Below, piece after piece: positions 54,603 through 64,000 of a stretch of 64,000 bases of DNA. This stretch comes from Pseudooctadecabacter jejudonensis (GTDB lineage Bacteria > Pseudomonadota > Alphaproteobacteria > Rhodobacterales > Rhodobacteraceae): positions 1 through 64,000 of the forward strand of contig NZ_FWFT01000004.1 of NCBI RefSeq assembly GCF_900172275.1, given 5' to 3'. Position 1 is the first letter of the stretch; every line of letters begins with the position of its first letter. The notes beneath the pieces are model-generated. The model saw only the letters and a list, made by a program, of their open reading frames with translations, did not search any database and was not told the DNA's origin. Both the position numbers and the translations under genes were made by a program.

Positions 54603-55624
54603 GGGGCAATGGCTGTGGCTTTGAGGATCGCGTGAACATTCTGCCCCACGGCCAGCCCCATCGAAAGGGCCGAGCGTCTGGTGACGCGCGCCAACAGACG
54701 CGCGCCCCCCGCCTCAAGTGCGACCATGACGCCCGGGCCGCGTCCTTCTTGCAGGCCCGCGATGGTCACGGGCAGCACGTTAAGGGCCGATAGTCCGTCA
54801 GGTTTGCTGCGCGACAGGATCACATCTTGCGCGGGGATGCGGATGCGCAGCGGACCACCCGCGCGCCCTGCCACCCCCGGCACCCAAAGCGCGCCGATCC
54901 CTGTTTCGACCTTGGTCAGCCCATCATCGGCGTGGCCGACCACCCGGCCCGTCAATACGGCCCCTGCATCCTGCACCCCGATGTAGGGCACCGCCACAGG
55001 GTCGGCCAAGACATCCTCAACCGCGCCTTGAACAACCACACGGCCCCGGTCCAGCACGACAATGCGGCCCGCCAGTCGCGCGACTTCGGTCATGTCGTGG
55101 CTGACATAGATCATGGGGATCGCGGATTGATCGCGCAGGGCCTCCAGATAGGGCATGACATCAGCCTTGCGGGGGCCATCGAGGGCCGAAAGCGGCTCAT
55201 CCAGCAGCATGACATCCGGCCCCGCCATCAGGGCGCGACCCAAGGCCACGCGTTGCGCCTCTCCCCCTGACAGACCCGCGGGGCGCCGCATCAGCAGGTC
55301 GTCCAGCCCCAGCAAGGCGATCACCTGATCTTCGTCCATGCGCCCCCCGTAACGCAGGTTTTGCAGTACGGTCATATGGGGAAACAGACGTGCATCCTGA
55401 AAGACATAACCGATTTTGCGTTGATGGGGGCGCAACCGCCCGATGTTGCGCGCGCCCAGCCGCACATCTGCATCATCGCACTGCAACAGCCCCGCCACTG
55501 CACGCACAATGCTGGTTTTGCCCGATCCGGAGGGACCAAAGAGCGCGGTGATGCCCGCGGGCACATCAAACGCGGCCTCTAGCGTGAAATCGGGAAAGCT
55601 GTGGCGGAGGTCGATCTGCAGCAT
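54581..55624 (-). CDS. modC: Molybdate ABC transporter ATP-binding protein
   Basis: This 347-residue ATPase has Walker A FGPSGSGKTS, GYVFQDARLFPHMTV, signature LSGGEAQRVALGRAL and Walker B VMLLDEPLSALD. A C-terminal TOBE/molybdate-binding domain (about residues 285-345) follows. It drives molybdate import for molybdopterin enzymes. It is the last gene of modABC, with its ATG next to the modB stop, and its 3' end overlaps the P1 aminopeptidase gene. Confidence 0.95.
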   Translation of the reverse strand: MLQIDLRHSFPDFTLEAAFDVPAGITALFGPSGSGKTSIVRAVAGLLQCDDADVRLGARNIGRLRPHQRKIGYVFQDARLFPHMTVLQNLRYGGRMDEDQVIALLGLDDLLMRRPAGLSGGEAQRVALGRALMAGPDVMLLDEPLSALDGPRKADVMPYLEALRDQSAIPMIYVSHDMTEVARLAGRIVVLDRGRVVVQGAVEDVLADPVAVPYIGVQDAGAVLTGRVVGHADDGLTKVETGIGALWVPGVAGRAGGPLRIRIPAQDVILSRSKPDGLSALNVLPVTIAGLQEGRGPGVMVALEAGGARLLARVTRRSALSMGLAVGQNVHAILKATAIAPQDVSDR

Positions 55625-56319
55625 CAGCCCCGTCCTCTCACTCGGGCGCGGCTGGCCAAGGCCTCGGATATGATCAGGGCGACGGCGGCGATGGCGATGG
55701 ACACAAGCGCAAGGCGCAGGGCCAAGGGTTCGCCCCCCGGAACCTCCAACAAGGTATCAATGGACAGCGCCAGCGTTTGCGTCTGACCGGGAATGTTGGA
55801 CACAAAGGTTATGGTGGCCCCAAACTCCCCCATCCCTTTGGCAAAGCCCAAAACCGCCCCCGCCAAAAGGCCCGGCCAGGCCAGCGGCAAGGTCACGGTG
55901 CGCAAAACGCGCAGGCGGCTGGCACCCAAGGTGCTGGCGGCTTCTTCCAACCCGGGATCAATCGCGTCCAGCGACAGCCGGATCGCGCGCACCATCAACG
56001 GAAAGCCCATGATCGCCGCCGCCAGCGCCGCCCCCGTCCAGCGAAACGCGAAGACAAGACCAAACAGCGCCTCGAACGCCTCGCCCAAGGGGCCAGTGCG
56101 GCCAAAGCCCAGCAGCAGCAGATATCCGGTGACAACGGGCGGCATGACAAGCGGCAAATGCACGAGGATATTGAGGGCCTGACGCCCCCAGAACTGCCCC
56201 CGCGACAGCGCGTAGGCCGCAGCAAAGCCAAACGGCAGGCTGCACAGCGTCGCCCAGAACGCAACCTTGAGGGACAACCAAAGCGCTGTCCATTCGGCGG
56301 GGCCCAGCCAATCTGTCAT
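55624..56319 (-). CDS. modB: Molybdate ABC transporter permease
   Basis: This 231-residue permease has about five helices. It carries LPFGFAAAYALSRG, HLPLVMPPVVTGYLLL and the coupling loop EAASTLGASRLRVLRTVTLPLAWPG, all typical of ModB. It forms the channel for molybdate from ModA to the cytoplasm. It overlaps modA by 4 bp and modC by one base. Confidence 0.95.
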   Translation of the reverse strand: MTDWLGPAEWTALWLSLKVAFWATLCSLPFGFAAAYALSRGQFWGRQALNILVHLPLVMPPVVTGYLLLLGFGRTGPLGEAFEALFGLVFAFRWTGAALAAAIMGFPLMVRAIRLSLDAIDPGLEEAASTLGASRLRVLRTVTLPLAWPGLLAGAVLGFAKGMGEFGATITFVSNIPGQTQTLALSIDTLLEVPGGEPLALRLALVSIAIAAVALIISEALASRARVRGRG

Positions 56320-57068
56320 GGCATGTCAGGCGGGGGGGTAAAGCCCCATGTGCGCAGGGCAGACTGGCCGTTCTCAGACATGAGGACATCCACAAATGCC
56401 GTGCCCGCCGGGGTCAGGGTCAAGGCGTGGTAGGTGATGGCAGGATGGGTGCCCGCGTCAAAGGCATATGCGACGGTCAGCTTCGGCAGGGCCACAAGAT
56501 CGCTGGCGTAGCCAATGCCATAGGCGGCTTCACCCCGCTCGACGAACCGCAGGGCGGCGCGCACGTTGGCCGCTTGCACGGCGCGCGGGGCCAGCGCATC
56601 CCACAGGCCCAGCGCTTGCAAAGCGGCCTGACCGTAGCGACCTGCAGGCACCGATGTGACCTCGGCCATGGCCAACACGCCGTCGCCGATGGCGTCCGGC
56701 AACGTATTGATGTCGTCCAAAACGCCATTCTGGGACGTGATCAGGACCAAGGCGTTGCCCGCAAACACTCGGCCCGCCCGAACCTCTGCGTTCGCCGCAA
56801 GCCAGCTGGCCCACTCCGCATCTGCCAACAAGACCACATCCGCAGGCGCGCCCTGTGCCACCTGTCGCGCCACAGCAGAAGACGCGGCGAAAACGGGGCG
56901 GAGGCTGCCGCCCGTCTCTGCCTCATACACCTGCGTCACCTCACCCACCGCGTCGCGCAGGCTGGCGGCGGCAAAGACCGTGACATCATCGGCCCGCACT
57001 GCGCTATGGGTCAGGCCCAACGCACCTGTGAGGGCCGCAACACTCAGGATTCTTTGCAAATGCAGCAA
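56316..57068 (-). CDS. modA: Molybdate-binding periplasmic protein
   Basis: The roughly 250-residue receptor has a signal peptide ending AVRADDVTVFAAASLRDA, the ModA opening, followed by FAASSAVARQVAQGAPADVVL, the oxyanion-binding region. The likely start is TTG at 57068, with another TTG three codons later; no ATG is available. It binds molybdate or tungstate for ModBC. It is divergent from the Nudix gene. No clear ModE-type operator was recognised in the 51-bp gap. Confidence 0.93.
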   Translation of the reverse strand: MLHLQRILSVAALTGALGLTHSAVRADDVTVFAAASLRDAVGEVTQVYEAETGGSLRPVFAASSAVARQVAQGAPADVVLLADAEWASWLAANAEVRAGRVFAGNALVLITSQNGVLDDINTLPDAIGDGVLAMAEVTSVPAGRYGQAALQALGLWDALAPRAVQAANVRAALRFVERGEAAYGIGYASDLVALPKLTVAYAFDAGTHPAITYHALTLTPAGTAFVDVLMSENGQSALRTWGFTPPPDMP

Positions 57069-57119
57069 TTTATGTTACCTGATCTTTAGACATGCTTAGG
57101 ACGCACAACAAAAAGAAGA

Positions 57120-57596
57120 ATGGTGCAAATGGCAAACATGAAACCTATTGGCGCCCGTGAGATTGAGCTGGGCGGCGCCGCCAAAACAGAATTGCGCACC
57201 CAGTTTGCCGCCCTGTGCTACCGCGTCAACTCATCCGGCAAGCTTCGGTTCTGTCTGGTGACGTCCCGCCGGTCAGGCCGCTGGATCGTGCCGAAAGGCT
57301 GGCCCATGGACGGGCAAACCCCCGCCGATGCCGCCGCCACCGAAGCCTATGAAGAGGCGGGCGTGTCCGGCAAAATCGCCCCCCACCCCGTTGGTGTGTT
57401 CAGCTATTACAAGGTGCGCTCGGAGGATGAATTGCCCTGCATGGCGGTCGTCTATCCCCTCAAGGTCAAGAAAGTGCACCGAAAGTGGCCCGAAAAGAAA
57501 GAGCGTGAGCGCACATGGGTGTCGCGCAAAAAGGCCGTCGCGATGATCAGCGATCCGGAATTGCGCCAGATCATCGAGAGATTTGATCCCGCCTAA
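57120..57596 (+). CDS. Nudix hydrolase with a variant Nudix box
   Basis: This 158-residue (or 155 from ATG 57129) protein has the Nudix fold, with VTSRRSGRWIVPKGWPMDGQT leading into the box. Against GX5EX7REUXEEXGU the first Glu is Gln and the Arg is Thr, while the metal-binding EE before AGV is kept. It resembles the diphosphoinositol-polyphosphate/diadenosine-polyphosphate phosphohydrolase-like branch common in Rhodobacteraceae. Substrate unknown. It is divergent from modA and may start a short operon with DUF1178 and the SDR. Confidence 0.87.
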   Translation: MVQMANMKPIGAREIELGGAAKTELRTQFAALCYRVNSSGKLRFCLVTSRRSGRWIVPKGWPMDGQTPADAAATEAYEEAGVSGKIAPHPVGVFSYYKVRSEDELPCMAVVYPLKVKKVHRKWPEKKERERTWVSRKKAVAMISDPELRQIIERFDPA

Positions 57597-57664
57597 CCGT
57601 CGCAGCCCGTTGCCCTAAGCCCCCGTGCGCCCTATTTGTAGGGCCAAGGACAAGGGGCAATGCA

Positions 57665-58123
57665 GTGATCCGTTATACATTGATCTGTGATCAGGACCAT
57701 CGGTTTGACAGCTGGTTTCAGTCGTCGGCAGCCTATAGCACGCTTGAAAAGGCGGGCCATTTGGCCTGCGCGGTGTGCGGATCCGGCGATGTGAAACGGG
57801 CCCTCATGGCCCCGTCCGTGCCCGCCAAAGGCAACACCAAAGATGAGGCCCCCCAAAAGGCTGTGGCATCTGCAGACCCCGCCCCTTTGTCAGCACCGAT
57901 GTCGGATGCCGAAGCCGCATTTACGCGTATGCGCAAAGAGGTCGAGGAGAAAAGCGACTATGTCGGTCTGTCCTTCGCCTCTGAAGCGCGCAAAATGCAT
58001 GAAGGAGATGCACCGGAGCGCCCGATCTACGGGGAAGCCAAGCTTGACGAGGCGAAAAAGCTGATTGAAGACGGCATCCCCGTCGCCCCCCTGCCCTTTA
58101 TGCCCAAACGGAAGACAAACTGA
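57665..58123 (+). CDS. DUF1178 family protein
   Basis: This 152-residue protein starts at GTG 57665 with MIRYTLICDQDHRFDSWFQSS. It has a zinc-ribbon-like CAVCGSGDV at about residue 36 and a C-terminal IYGEAKLDEAKKLIEDGIPVAPLP motif conserved in DUF1178. The function is unknown. The stop TGA shares one base with the ATG of the next gene, so the two are translationally coupled. Confidence 0.9.
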   Translation: MIRYTLICDQDHRFDSWFQSSAAYSTLEKAGHLACAVCGSGDVKRALMAPSVPAKGNTKDEAPQKAVASADPAPLSAPMSDAEAAFTRMRKEVEEKSDYVGLSFASEARKMHEGDAPERPIYGEAKLDEAKKLIEDGIPVAPLPFMPKRKTN

Positions 58124-58761
58124 TGCATGCTTTGATCACGGGGGCCAGCCGTGGCATCGGCGCCCAAATGACCGCCCAGCTTGAAGCACGGGGCGACACT
58201 GTCACCGCGGTCGCCCGCAACGGACGCGATATGTCCGTCGATGTGGGCGATGCGGCATCCATCCATGCCATGGCGGAGGCCTTCGGGGACACTCCGCTGG
58301 ACTTGCTGGTCTGCAACGCGGGCGTTTACCATGACAAGGGCCACCAGATGGAGGGCGGTTTTCCGGCGCAGATGTGGGCCGACACCTTTGCCGTCAACGT
58401 CACAGGCGTATTTTTATGTGTGCAGGCGCTTTTGCCAAATTTGAAGGCGGTAGGCGGCAAAATCGCCATTATTTCCAGTCAGATGGGCGCATCGACCAAG
58501 GCGGGCGGCGGGGCCTACATCTACCGCGCGTCCAAGGCGGCAGCCTCCAATCTGGCGTTCAATCTGGCCACAGATTTGCGCGCCGACGGGATCGCCGTGG
58601 GGGCCTATCATCCTGGTTGGGTGCAGACGGATATGGGCGGCCGTGAGGCCGCTGTGACGCCTGCAGACAGTGCTGCGGGCCTTATCGCACGGTTTGATGC
58701 GCTGAACATGTCAAACACGGGGCTGTTTGAAACCTACGACGGCCAGGCGCACCCCGCCTAG
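58123..58761 (+). CDS. Short-chain dehydrogenase/reductase
   Basis: This 212-residue SDR has the N-terminal GASRGIG dinucleotide motif, CNAGVYH, the catalytic Ser region ISSQMGAS, YIYRASKAA (Tyr-X3-Lys with Arg-Ala-Ser between) and the HPGWVQTDMGG tail of the CsgA-like SDRs. It probably reduces or oxidises an unknown carbonyl/alcohol with NAD(P). It overlaps DUF1178 by one base and ends 24 bp before the convergent apt. Confidence 0.88.
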   Translation: MHALITGASRGIGAQMTAQLEARGDTVTAVARNGRDMSVDVGDAASIHAMAEAFGDTPLDLLVCNAGVYHDKGHQMEGGFPAQMWADTFAVNVTGVFLCVQALLPNLKAVGGKIAIISSQMGASTKAGGGAYIYRASKAAASNLAFNLATDLRADGIAVGAYHPGWVQTDMGGREAAVTPADSAAGLIARFDALNMSNTGLFETYDGQAHPA

Positions 58762-58785
58762 GGCCGCACGACAGCCGGGGCGAGA

Positions 58786-59316
58786 TTATTCACCGTCGAA
58801 TTCGCACAAGACATGCACGTCCATGCCCATCGCCTCAAGCTTGGCGCGACCGCCCAACTCCGGCAGGTCAATCACGAAGGCGCATCCCACGACCACTCCG
58901 CCCAGTTTTTCCAGCAGCTTTATTCCGGCCTCAGCGGTGCCGCCCGTGGCCAGCAAATCGTCCACAACAAGCACCTTGGCGCCGGCCTCAATCGCGTCGT
59001 CATGGATTTCCATGACCGCCTCGCCGTATTCCAACGTATAGGCCTGTTCGATCGTGGCGCCCGGCAGCTTGCCTTTCTTGCGGATGGGTACAAACCCTTT
59101 GCCCAACTGGTGGGCAATCGCGCCGCCCAAGATGAACCCGCGCGCCTCTAGGCCCACCACCACATCAATGTCCGCGCCCGCATGGGGATGCAGCAGCTGA
59201 TCGACCGCCATGCGAAACCCGCGCGGGTCTGCGAAAAGGGTCGTGACATCGCGGAACATGATCCCCTCGTGCGGGAAATCGGGGATGGTGCGGATGTAGT
59301 CCTGAACGGTTTTCAT
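58786..59316 (-). CDS. apt: Adenine phosphoribosyltransferase
   Basis: From ATG 59316 this 176-residue enzyme (EC 2.4.2.7) converts adenine and PRPP to AMP. It shows [30 protein letters not shown] and the PRPP motif [16 protein letters not shown]. It follows mtnP by 37 bp on the same strand. Together they recycle the adenine released from methylthioadenosine. Confidence 0.96.
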   Translation of the reverse strand: MKTVQDYIRTIPDFPHEGIMFRDVTTLFADPRGFRMAVDQLLHPHAGADIDVVVGLEARGFILGGAIAHQLGKGFVPIRKKGKLPGATIEQAYTLEYGEAVMEIHDDAIEAGAKVLVVDDLLATGGTAEAGIKLLEKLGGVVVGCAFVIDLPELGGRAKLEAMGMDVHVLCEFDGE

Positions 59317-59353
59317 GAGGCGGTCCTTGTTTGGGTGGGGCGTGGTACGCAGA

Positions 59354-60223
<870 letters not shown>

Positions 60224-60389
60224 ATCTTCGCCATGTTAACCGCGTTGCAACTTTGCCGTGCAAAACGACAGAAGTGAAGACGCAAAGCAGAAAGCATTCG
60301 CCCGGCTGCGCTGCTGTTGGGGGGGGGTGACATGACTGCACGGCTCAGCTAAACGGCGCGCAAAGCCCCCAGACCCATTAGGTGATCCG

Positions 60390-62015
60390 TTGCGACAATC
60401 CATTTTCGCCAATCTCGTCGGTCGTCTTGAAGACGCCGATCTGAAACCCTCCTCAAAGAACCTGACGCCCGACCGTCTTCGGATCGAGGTTCTCTCGGGC
60501 CTGACTGTTGCACTGGCCTTGGTGCCGGAGGCCGTAGCCTTTGCTTTCGTCGCTGGGGTTGAACCCTTGGTTGGCCTTTATGCGGCCTTCATTGTGGGGC
60601 TGATCACCGCGCTGATCGGCGGGCGGCCCGGCATGATTTCAGGGGCCACAGGGGCTTTGGCGGTGGTCATGGTCAGCCTTGTGGCCGTGCATGGGGTTGA
60701 ATACCTTTTTGCGACGGTCGTTTTGATGGGGATCATCCAGCTTTTCGTAGGGTTCATGCGCTGGGGCAAATTCATTCGCCTCGTGCCGCATCCGGTGATG
60801 CTGGGGTTTGTGAACGGCCTCGCCATTGTGATTTTCCTGGCCCAGTTGACGCAATTTCAGGTGCCTGGTTCGGGTGAGGTCACAGGCCACGGCGTATCGG
60901 GCGGTGAATGGCTGTCCGGGCCGAAGCTTTATTTGATGTTGGCGCTGACGGCGCTGACCATGGCGATCATTTGGGTCTGGCCACGCGTCACCAACCTGAT
61001 CCCGGCGCCCTTGGCGGGCATCGGGATCGTGGCGATCCTTGTCATTGCACTGGGGCTTGATGTGCCTTTGGTGGGTGATCTGGCCAGTATCGAAGGCGGG
61101 CTGCCGCCCTTCCATATCCCACAAGTGCCCTTCACGCTTGAAACCCTTTACATCATTCTGCCTTACGCGCTGATTTTGGCGGCCATTGGCCTGATCGAAA
61201 GCCTGCTGACCCTGAACCTTGTGGGCGAAATCGTCGGCAAGCGTGGCGGGGCCAGCCAAGAATGTGTGGCCCAAGGTGTTGCCAACACCGTGACTGGTTT
61301 CTTTGGCGGCATGGGCGGTTGTGCGATGATCGGCCAGTCGATGATCAACGTGAAATCCGGTGGGCGCACCCGTATTGCAGGCACGGTGGCGGCGCTGTTT
61401 TTGTTGGCCTTCATCCTCTTTGCCTCAGGGCTCATCGAACAGATCCCGCTGGCCGCTTTGGTGGGCGTCATGTTCATGGTCGTGATCGGCACCTTTGCGT
61501 GGAACAGCTTTAAGATCATGACAAAAGTCCCGCGCACTGATGCCTTTGTCATCGTGTTGGTCACCATCGTCACCGTGCTGACGGACCTGGCCACAGCCGT
61601 GGTCGTGGGCGTCATCGTGTCGGCGCTGGCCTATGCGTGGTCCAACGCCAAACGCATCTACGCCAGCACTTACACCACACCCGAAGGCGCAAAGGTGTAC
61701 AAAATCAACGGGCCGCTGTTCTTCGGCTCCTCCGATGGCTTTACTGAGCTGTTTCAGGTCGACGCTGACCCCAAGGCCGTGATCATCGACTTCGAAGGAT
61801 CGCGCGTGGCTGACCAATCCGCCTTGCAGGCGATTGAGGCTGTGGCCAGCAAGTATGAGGCGGCGGGAAAAACCGTCCAGCTGCGCCACCTGACACGCGA
61901 TTGCCATGCATTGCTGTCCAAGGCAGGCCATCTGGTTGTCGATAGTGATGACGACCCCGACTATGAAATCGCCGTCGACTATTCGGTGCGCACAGGCATC
62001 ATCGGCGGCCACTGA
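60390..62015 (+). CDS. SulP family inorganic anion transporter with STAS domain
   Basis: This 541-residue transporter likely starts at TTG 60390 (MRQSIFANLVGRLEDADL). It has about twelve to fourteen helices with the SulP features ALALVPEAVAFAFVAGVEPLVGLYAAF and GGRPGMISGATGAL, and a C-terminal STAS domain from about residue 440 (VIIDFEGSRVADQSALQAIEAV). It probably imports sulfate or bicarbonate; the spacing of the conserved motifs resembles BicA-like members but does not decide. It is alone on its strand, with small gaps either side. Confidence 0.88.
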   Translation: MRQSIFANLVGRLEDADLKPSSKNLTPDRLRIEVLSGLTVALALVPEAVAFAFVAGVEPLVGLYAAFIVGLITALIGGRPGMISGATGALAVVMVSLVAVHGVEYLFATVVLMGIIQLFVGFMRWGKFIRLVPHPVMLGFVNGLAIVIFLAQLTQFQVPGSGEVTGHGVSGGEWLSGPKLYLMLALTALTMAIIWVWPRVTNLIPAPLAGIGIVAILVIALGLDVPLVGDLASIEGGLPPFHIPQVPFTLETLYIILPYALILAAIGLIESLLTLNLVGEIVGKRGGASQECVAQGVANTVTGFFGGMGGCAMIGQSMINVKSGGRTRIAGTVAALFLLAFILFASGLIEQIPLAALVGVMFMVVIGTFAWNSFKIMTKVPRTDAFVIVLVTIVTVLTDLATAVVVGVIVSALAYAWSNAKRIYASTYTTPEGAKVYKINGPLFFGSSDGFTELFQVDADPKAVIIDFEGSRVADQSALQAIEAVASKYEAAGKTVQLRHLTRDCHALLSKAGHLVVDSDDDPDYEIAVDYSVRTGIIGGH

Positions 62016-62105
62016 CGATTGATTTGGCGCGGCCTGTTTGCTAATCACGGGCTGCGCCAGACCTCGGGTCAACGGGGTGCGCATCTTTCGGAGCGTTAAG
62101 ACACC

Positions 62106-62357
62106 ATGACAGGGCTTTTGGCCTTGGCTGCGTTTGAGCAGCCCATGAAACGTTTTGCTGTCCTTTTGGGAATTGGATCAACAGTGTGCGTCGTACAGGG
62201 CTGGACCCTTGCCGCGATGCTGTTCAGCCTGCCCTTTTGCGTCATATGGGCCTATTGCGGCTGGCTGCGCACGGAACCGCAATTGAAATGGCTGAACCTG
62301 ATGTTCGCCGCACTTTATATCTACGGGTTGGCCCGCCACATCTGGTGGACCAACTGA
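62106..62357 (+). CDS. Small hypothetical membrane protein
   Basis: This 83-residue product begins MTGLLALAAFEQPMKRFAVLL and has two strong hydrophobic helices (about residues 17-50) and a weaker one (about 66-78), with a C-terminal HIWWTN. An internal ATG at 62145 (MKRFAVLLGIG) could also be the start. No function is recognised. It ends 4 bp before the convergent flavin reductase gene. Confidence 0.65.
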   Translation: MTGLLALAAFEQPMKRFAVLLGIGSTVCVVQGWTLAAMLFSLPFCVIWAYCGWLRTEPQLKWLNLMFAALYIYGLARHIWWTN

Positions 62358-62361
62358 GGCG

Positions 62362-62967
62362 TCAGTCCGTGGGGCGATCCATTGTGAACGTCTCACGGAC
62401 GGTCGCGTAATCCATGTATCCCATGCGGGCCAACGGGGAGAAACGTGTCACATCGAACCGCCCGTCTGTCAGACAATCGTCGCGCAGATGCACGCCTGTG
62501 ACTTCACCAAAGACCACGAAATTCGCCTCGCCTTCGATTTTTACGATCTGTGTCAGCTTGCATTCCAATGTTGCAGGCGCGTCCGCGACGAAGGCGCAGT
62601 CGATCGTGCGGCAGGCGGCCTTTTGCAGGCCAGCATCTGCGAACTCATCCACCTCACGTCCCCATGGGCCGGATGTGCGGTTCATGGCGTCCTTTTGATC
62701 GAACCCCACGATATTGACCGCAAACACCCCCGTCTCACGGATGTTGGCCACACTGTCCTTGGTGTCGCCCCTGTCCGGTTTGGTTGAGGTTGACGCAAAC
62801 ATCACCTGCGGAGGCACATAGGCGACAGCGTTGAAAAATGAATACGGTGCAAGGTTGTCCGACCCATCCGCGCCACGGCTGGAAATCCAGCCAATGGGGC
62901 GCGGCGCCACGACAGCATTGAACGGGTTATGGGGAAGGCCGTGGCCGTCTTTGGGTTCATAGAACAT
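62362..62967 (-). CDS. Flavin reductase-like (FMN-binding split barrel) protein
   Basis: From ATG 62967 (GGAG ribosome-binding site) this 201-residue protein opens MFYEPKDGHGLPHNPFNAVVAPRPIGWISS and contains NLAPYSFFNAVAYVPPQVMFAS, the flavin-binding core of the DIM6/NTAB split-barrel family. Members reduce flavins with NAD(P)H or bind FMN. No partner oxygenase is adjacent. The start is about 70 bp from the GNAT start on the other strand, so they share a divergent promoter region. Confidence 0.88.
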   Translation of the reverse strand: MFYEPKDGHGLPHNPFNAVVAPRPIGWISSRGADGSDNLAPYSFFNAVAYVPPQVMFASTSTKPDRGDTKDSVANIRETGVFAVNIVGFDQKDAMNRTSGPWGREVDEFADAGLQKAACRTIDCAFVADAPATLECKLTQIVKIEGEANFVVFGEVTGVHLRDDCLTDGRFDVTRFSPLARMGYMDYATVRETFTMDRPTD

Positions 62968-63036
62968 CGCAACACTCCTGCTCCTTTGGTCATAACCGCA
63001 TTGCAAAGCGTCGAAAACAGCGGTTCAACCAAGTTT

Positions 63037-63522
63037 ATGGAATTGATGCAGGAAATGGCGGAGGACGCGTGGCAGGTGGAGGCGCTGTATGACCTGTGCT
63101 TTGCCCCTGGTCGCAAGGCGTTGTCATCCTACCGCCTGCGCGATGACGTTCCGCCTGTGCCCGCCTTTTGCAGCGTCGTCAAAGACGACGACGGCATCGT
63201 GGGCGGCGCGATCCGGTGTTGGCCCATCCGGATTGAGGATCATGACGCGTTGCTGCTGGGCCCCGTCGCGGTACACCCCACACGGCAGGGGGAGGGGCTG
63301 GGCGGTCTGATGATCCGCGATGTCTTGGCGCGCGCCGAGGCGGCTGGCTGGCCGCGGGTGCTGCTGGTGGGGGATGCGCCCTATTACGAACGGTTCGGGT
63401 TCAAACGCCTTAACGGGGTGGTCATGCCGCCCCCCACAAACCCCGCACGAGTGCTGGGGTTTGGCCCATGGGCCGGCGTGCGGGGCCGGGTGCGAAAACG
63501 GCTTGATGCGCTGCCGGATTGA
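63037..63522 (+). CDS. GNAT family N-acetyltransferase
   Basis: From ATG 63037 (ATG at 63046 and 63055 are alternatives) this is a 161-residue acetyltransferase. It has the acetyl-CoA pyrophosphate loop in HPTRQGEGLGGLMIRDVL, preceded by LLLGPVAV, and the C-terminal APYYERFGFKRL. This is the Rhodobacterial YhbS-like subfamily. Substrate unknown. It is 31 bp upstream of the EcsC-family gene. Confidence 0.87.
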   Translation: MELMQEMAEDAWQVEALYDLCFAPGRKALSSYRLRDDVPPVPAFCSVVKDDDGIVGGAIRCWPIRIEDHDALLLGPVAVHPTRQGEGLGGLMIRDVLARAEAAGWPRVLLVGDAPYYERFGFKRLNGVVMPPPTNPARVLGFGPWAGVRGRVRKRLDALPD

Positions 63523-63553
63523 ATTTGGGACCACCGGCCCCCAATTTAGAGAC

Positions 63554-64000
63554 ATGACGCAAGACACCGATACTGCCGGAAAGGCCGACAGCCAGATGCC
63601 CCCAGCCCCGCTGACTGATGCGGCAAAGGCCGAGATCGCGGCCCTCGCGCAGCGGCAACACAATGCAACAGGCGTTCTGATGCAGGTCATCACCTACTTG
63701 GGCGGTCAGGTCGAAGACGGCATGAAAATGTTGCCCGAAGGCGCCCGCGCCCGACTGGATTCCGCCGCCACCCGTGCCCTGCGCGCCAGCTATGATGCGG
63801 CGGGTCGCAGCCAAGGTGGCCTTGGCCGGATGATCGCCACAGACCGCGCCCATAAGGCGCTGGCGTCCGTGTCTGGCGCCTTGGGCGGCATCGGCGGGCT
63901 GCCCACAGCGGTGGCCGAATTGCCCATCGCCACCACAGTCATCTTCCGCGCGGTCCAACAAATCGCAGAACTGCACGGCGAAAACCCGATGGCGCCCGAG
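63554..64000 (+). CDS. EcsC family protein, N-terminal part (cut by window edge)
   Basis: From ATG 63554 at least 149 codons are open. The protein has a polar N-terminus, then VITYLGGQVEDGMKMLPEGARARLD and the Gly-rich SGALGGIGGLPTAVAELPIATTVIFRAVQQIAE typical of the EcsC family. The molecular role of these proteins in Gram-negative bacteria is unclear. The gene runs off the right edge, so its length is unknown. Confidence 0.85.
   Translation, partial: MTQDTDTAGKADSQMPPAPLTDAAKAEIAALAQRQHNATGVLMQVITYLGGQVEDGMKMLPEGARARLDSAATRALRASYDAAGRSQGGLGRMIATDRAHKALASVSGALGGIGGLPTAVAELPIATTVIFRAVQQIAELHGENPMAPE

Noticed and set aside
57069-57119. ModE-type operator before modA
   Set aside because: The short AT-rich gap has no convincing inverted ATCGCTATATA-like repeat.
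60319-60327. Run of nine G before the SulP gene
   Set aside because: It is an isolated homopolymer with no pairing partner nearby and no link to a reading frame that would make it a phase-variation tract.

Overview
The window looks like chromosome from a marine Rhodobacteraceae (Roseobacter-group) alphaproteobacterium. Coding is dense and GC-rich. It holds an FnrL-type regulator beside hemN and a complete ccoNOQP-ccoGHIS block, TRAP and peptide ABC transporters, a TAXI-type binding protein and small proteins of the DUF1636, DUF1178 and EcsC types. This assignment rests on gene content and order. No rRNA, tRNA, phage, CRISPR array or replication origin was seen.

Layout. (1) Positions 1-6528 are a decaying catabolic locus. 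The end of an IS3-family element has removed the 5' end of an aldehyde dehydrogenase gene. Kynureninase is intact. The TRAP permease has a frameshift, its TAXI binding protein has an in-frame stop and a 5-bp slippage frameshift, and the divergent LysR gene has ATT where ATG is expected. (2) Positions 6794-10517 hold a terminator, a cobalamin riboswitch, a hairpin over the ribosome-binding site, a DUF1636 protein and an ABC importer for a cobalamin-like or metal-chelate ligand. A sulfatase/phosphonate-monoester-hydrolase-like gene follows. (3) Positions 12207-30218 are a low-oxygen respiration island: hemN, fnrL, a universal stress protein, cbb3 oxidase genes (ccoNOQP), assembly genes (ccoGHIS), a cyanide-insensitive-type bd oxidase (cydAB), a four-subunit fumarate-reductase/succinate-dehydrogenase-like complex and a two-subunit class I fumarase-type hydratase. 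Four FNR boxes mark the hemN/fnrL, usp, ccoN and ccoG promoters. (4) A LysR gene and a 2,333-residue secreted Ig-like repeat protein with a C-terminal autotransporter-like barrel occupy 30179-38344. (5) Two complete dipeptide-type ABC systems flank panBC at 38498-52132. The first has an M20 peptidase beside it; the second is followed by an aldehyde dehydrogenase and a P1-family aminopeptidase. (6) Positions 54581-64000 carry modABC, a Nudix hydrolase, DUF1178, an SDR, apt and mtnP for adenine salvage, a SulP transporter, a flavin reductase, a GNAT acetyltransferase and the start of an EcsC-family gene.

The strongest candidate for something functionally unusual is the 25336-30218 operon. It encodes a fumarate-reductase-like complex whose flavoprotein keeps the catalytic residues but has Cys where the FAD-linking His normally sits, next to an oxygen-sensitive-type hydratase and the two high-affinity oxidases. 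Other notable items are the giant surface protein with a Cys/Gly/Pro-rich insertion, the Cys-tailed CcoQ, an FNR box lying where the fnrL ribosome-binding site should be, and a dispersed two-hairpin repeat found in three intergenic gaps.
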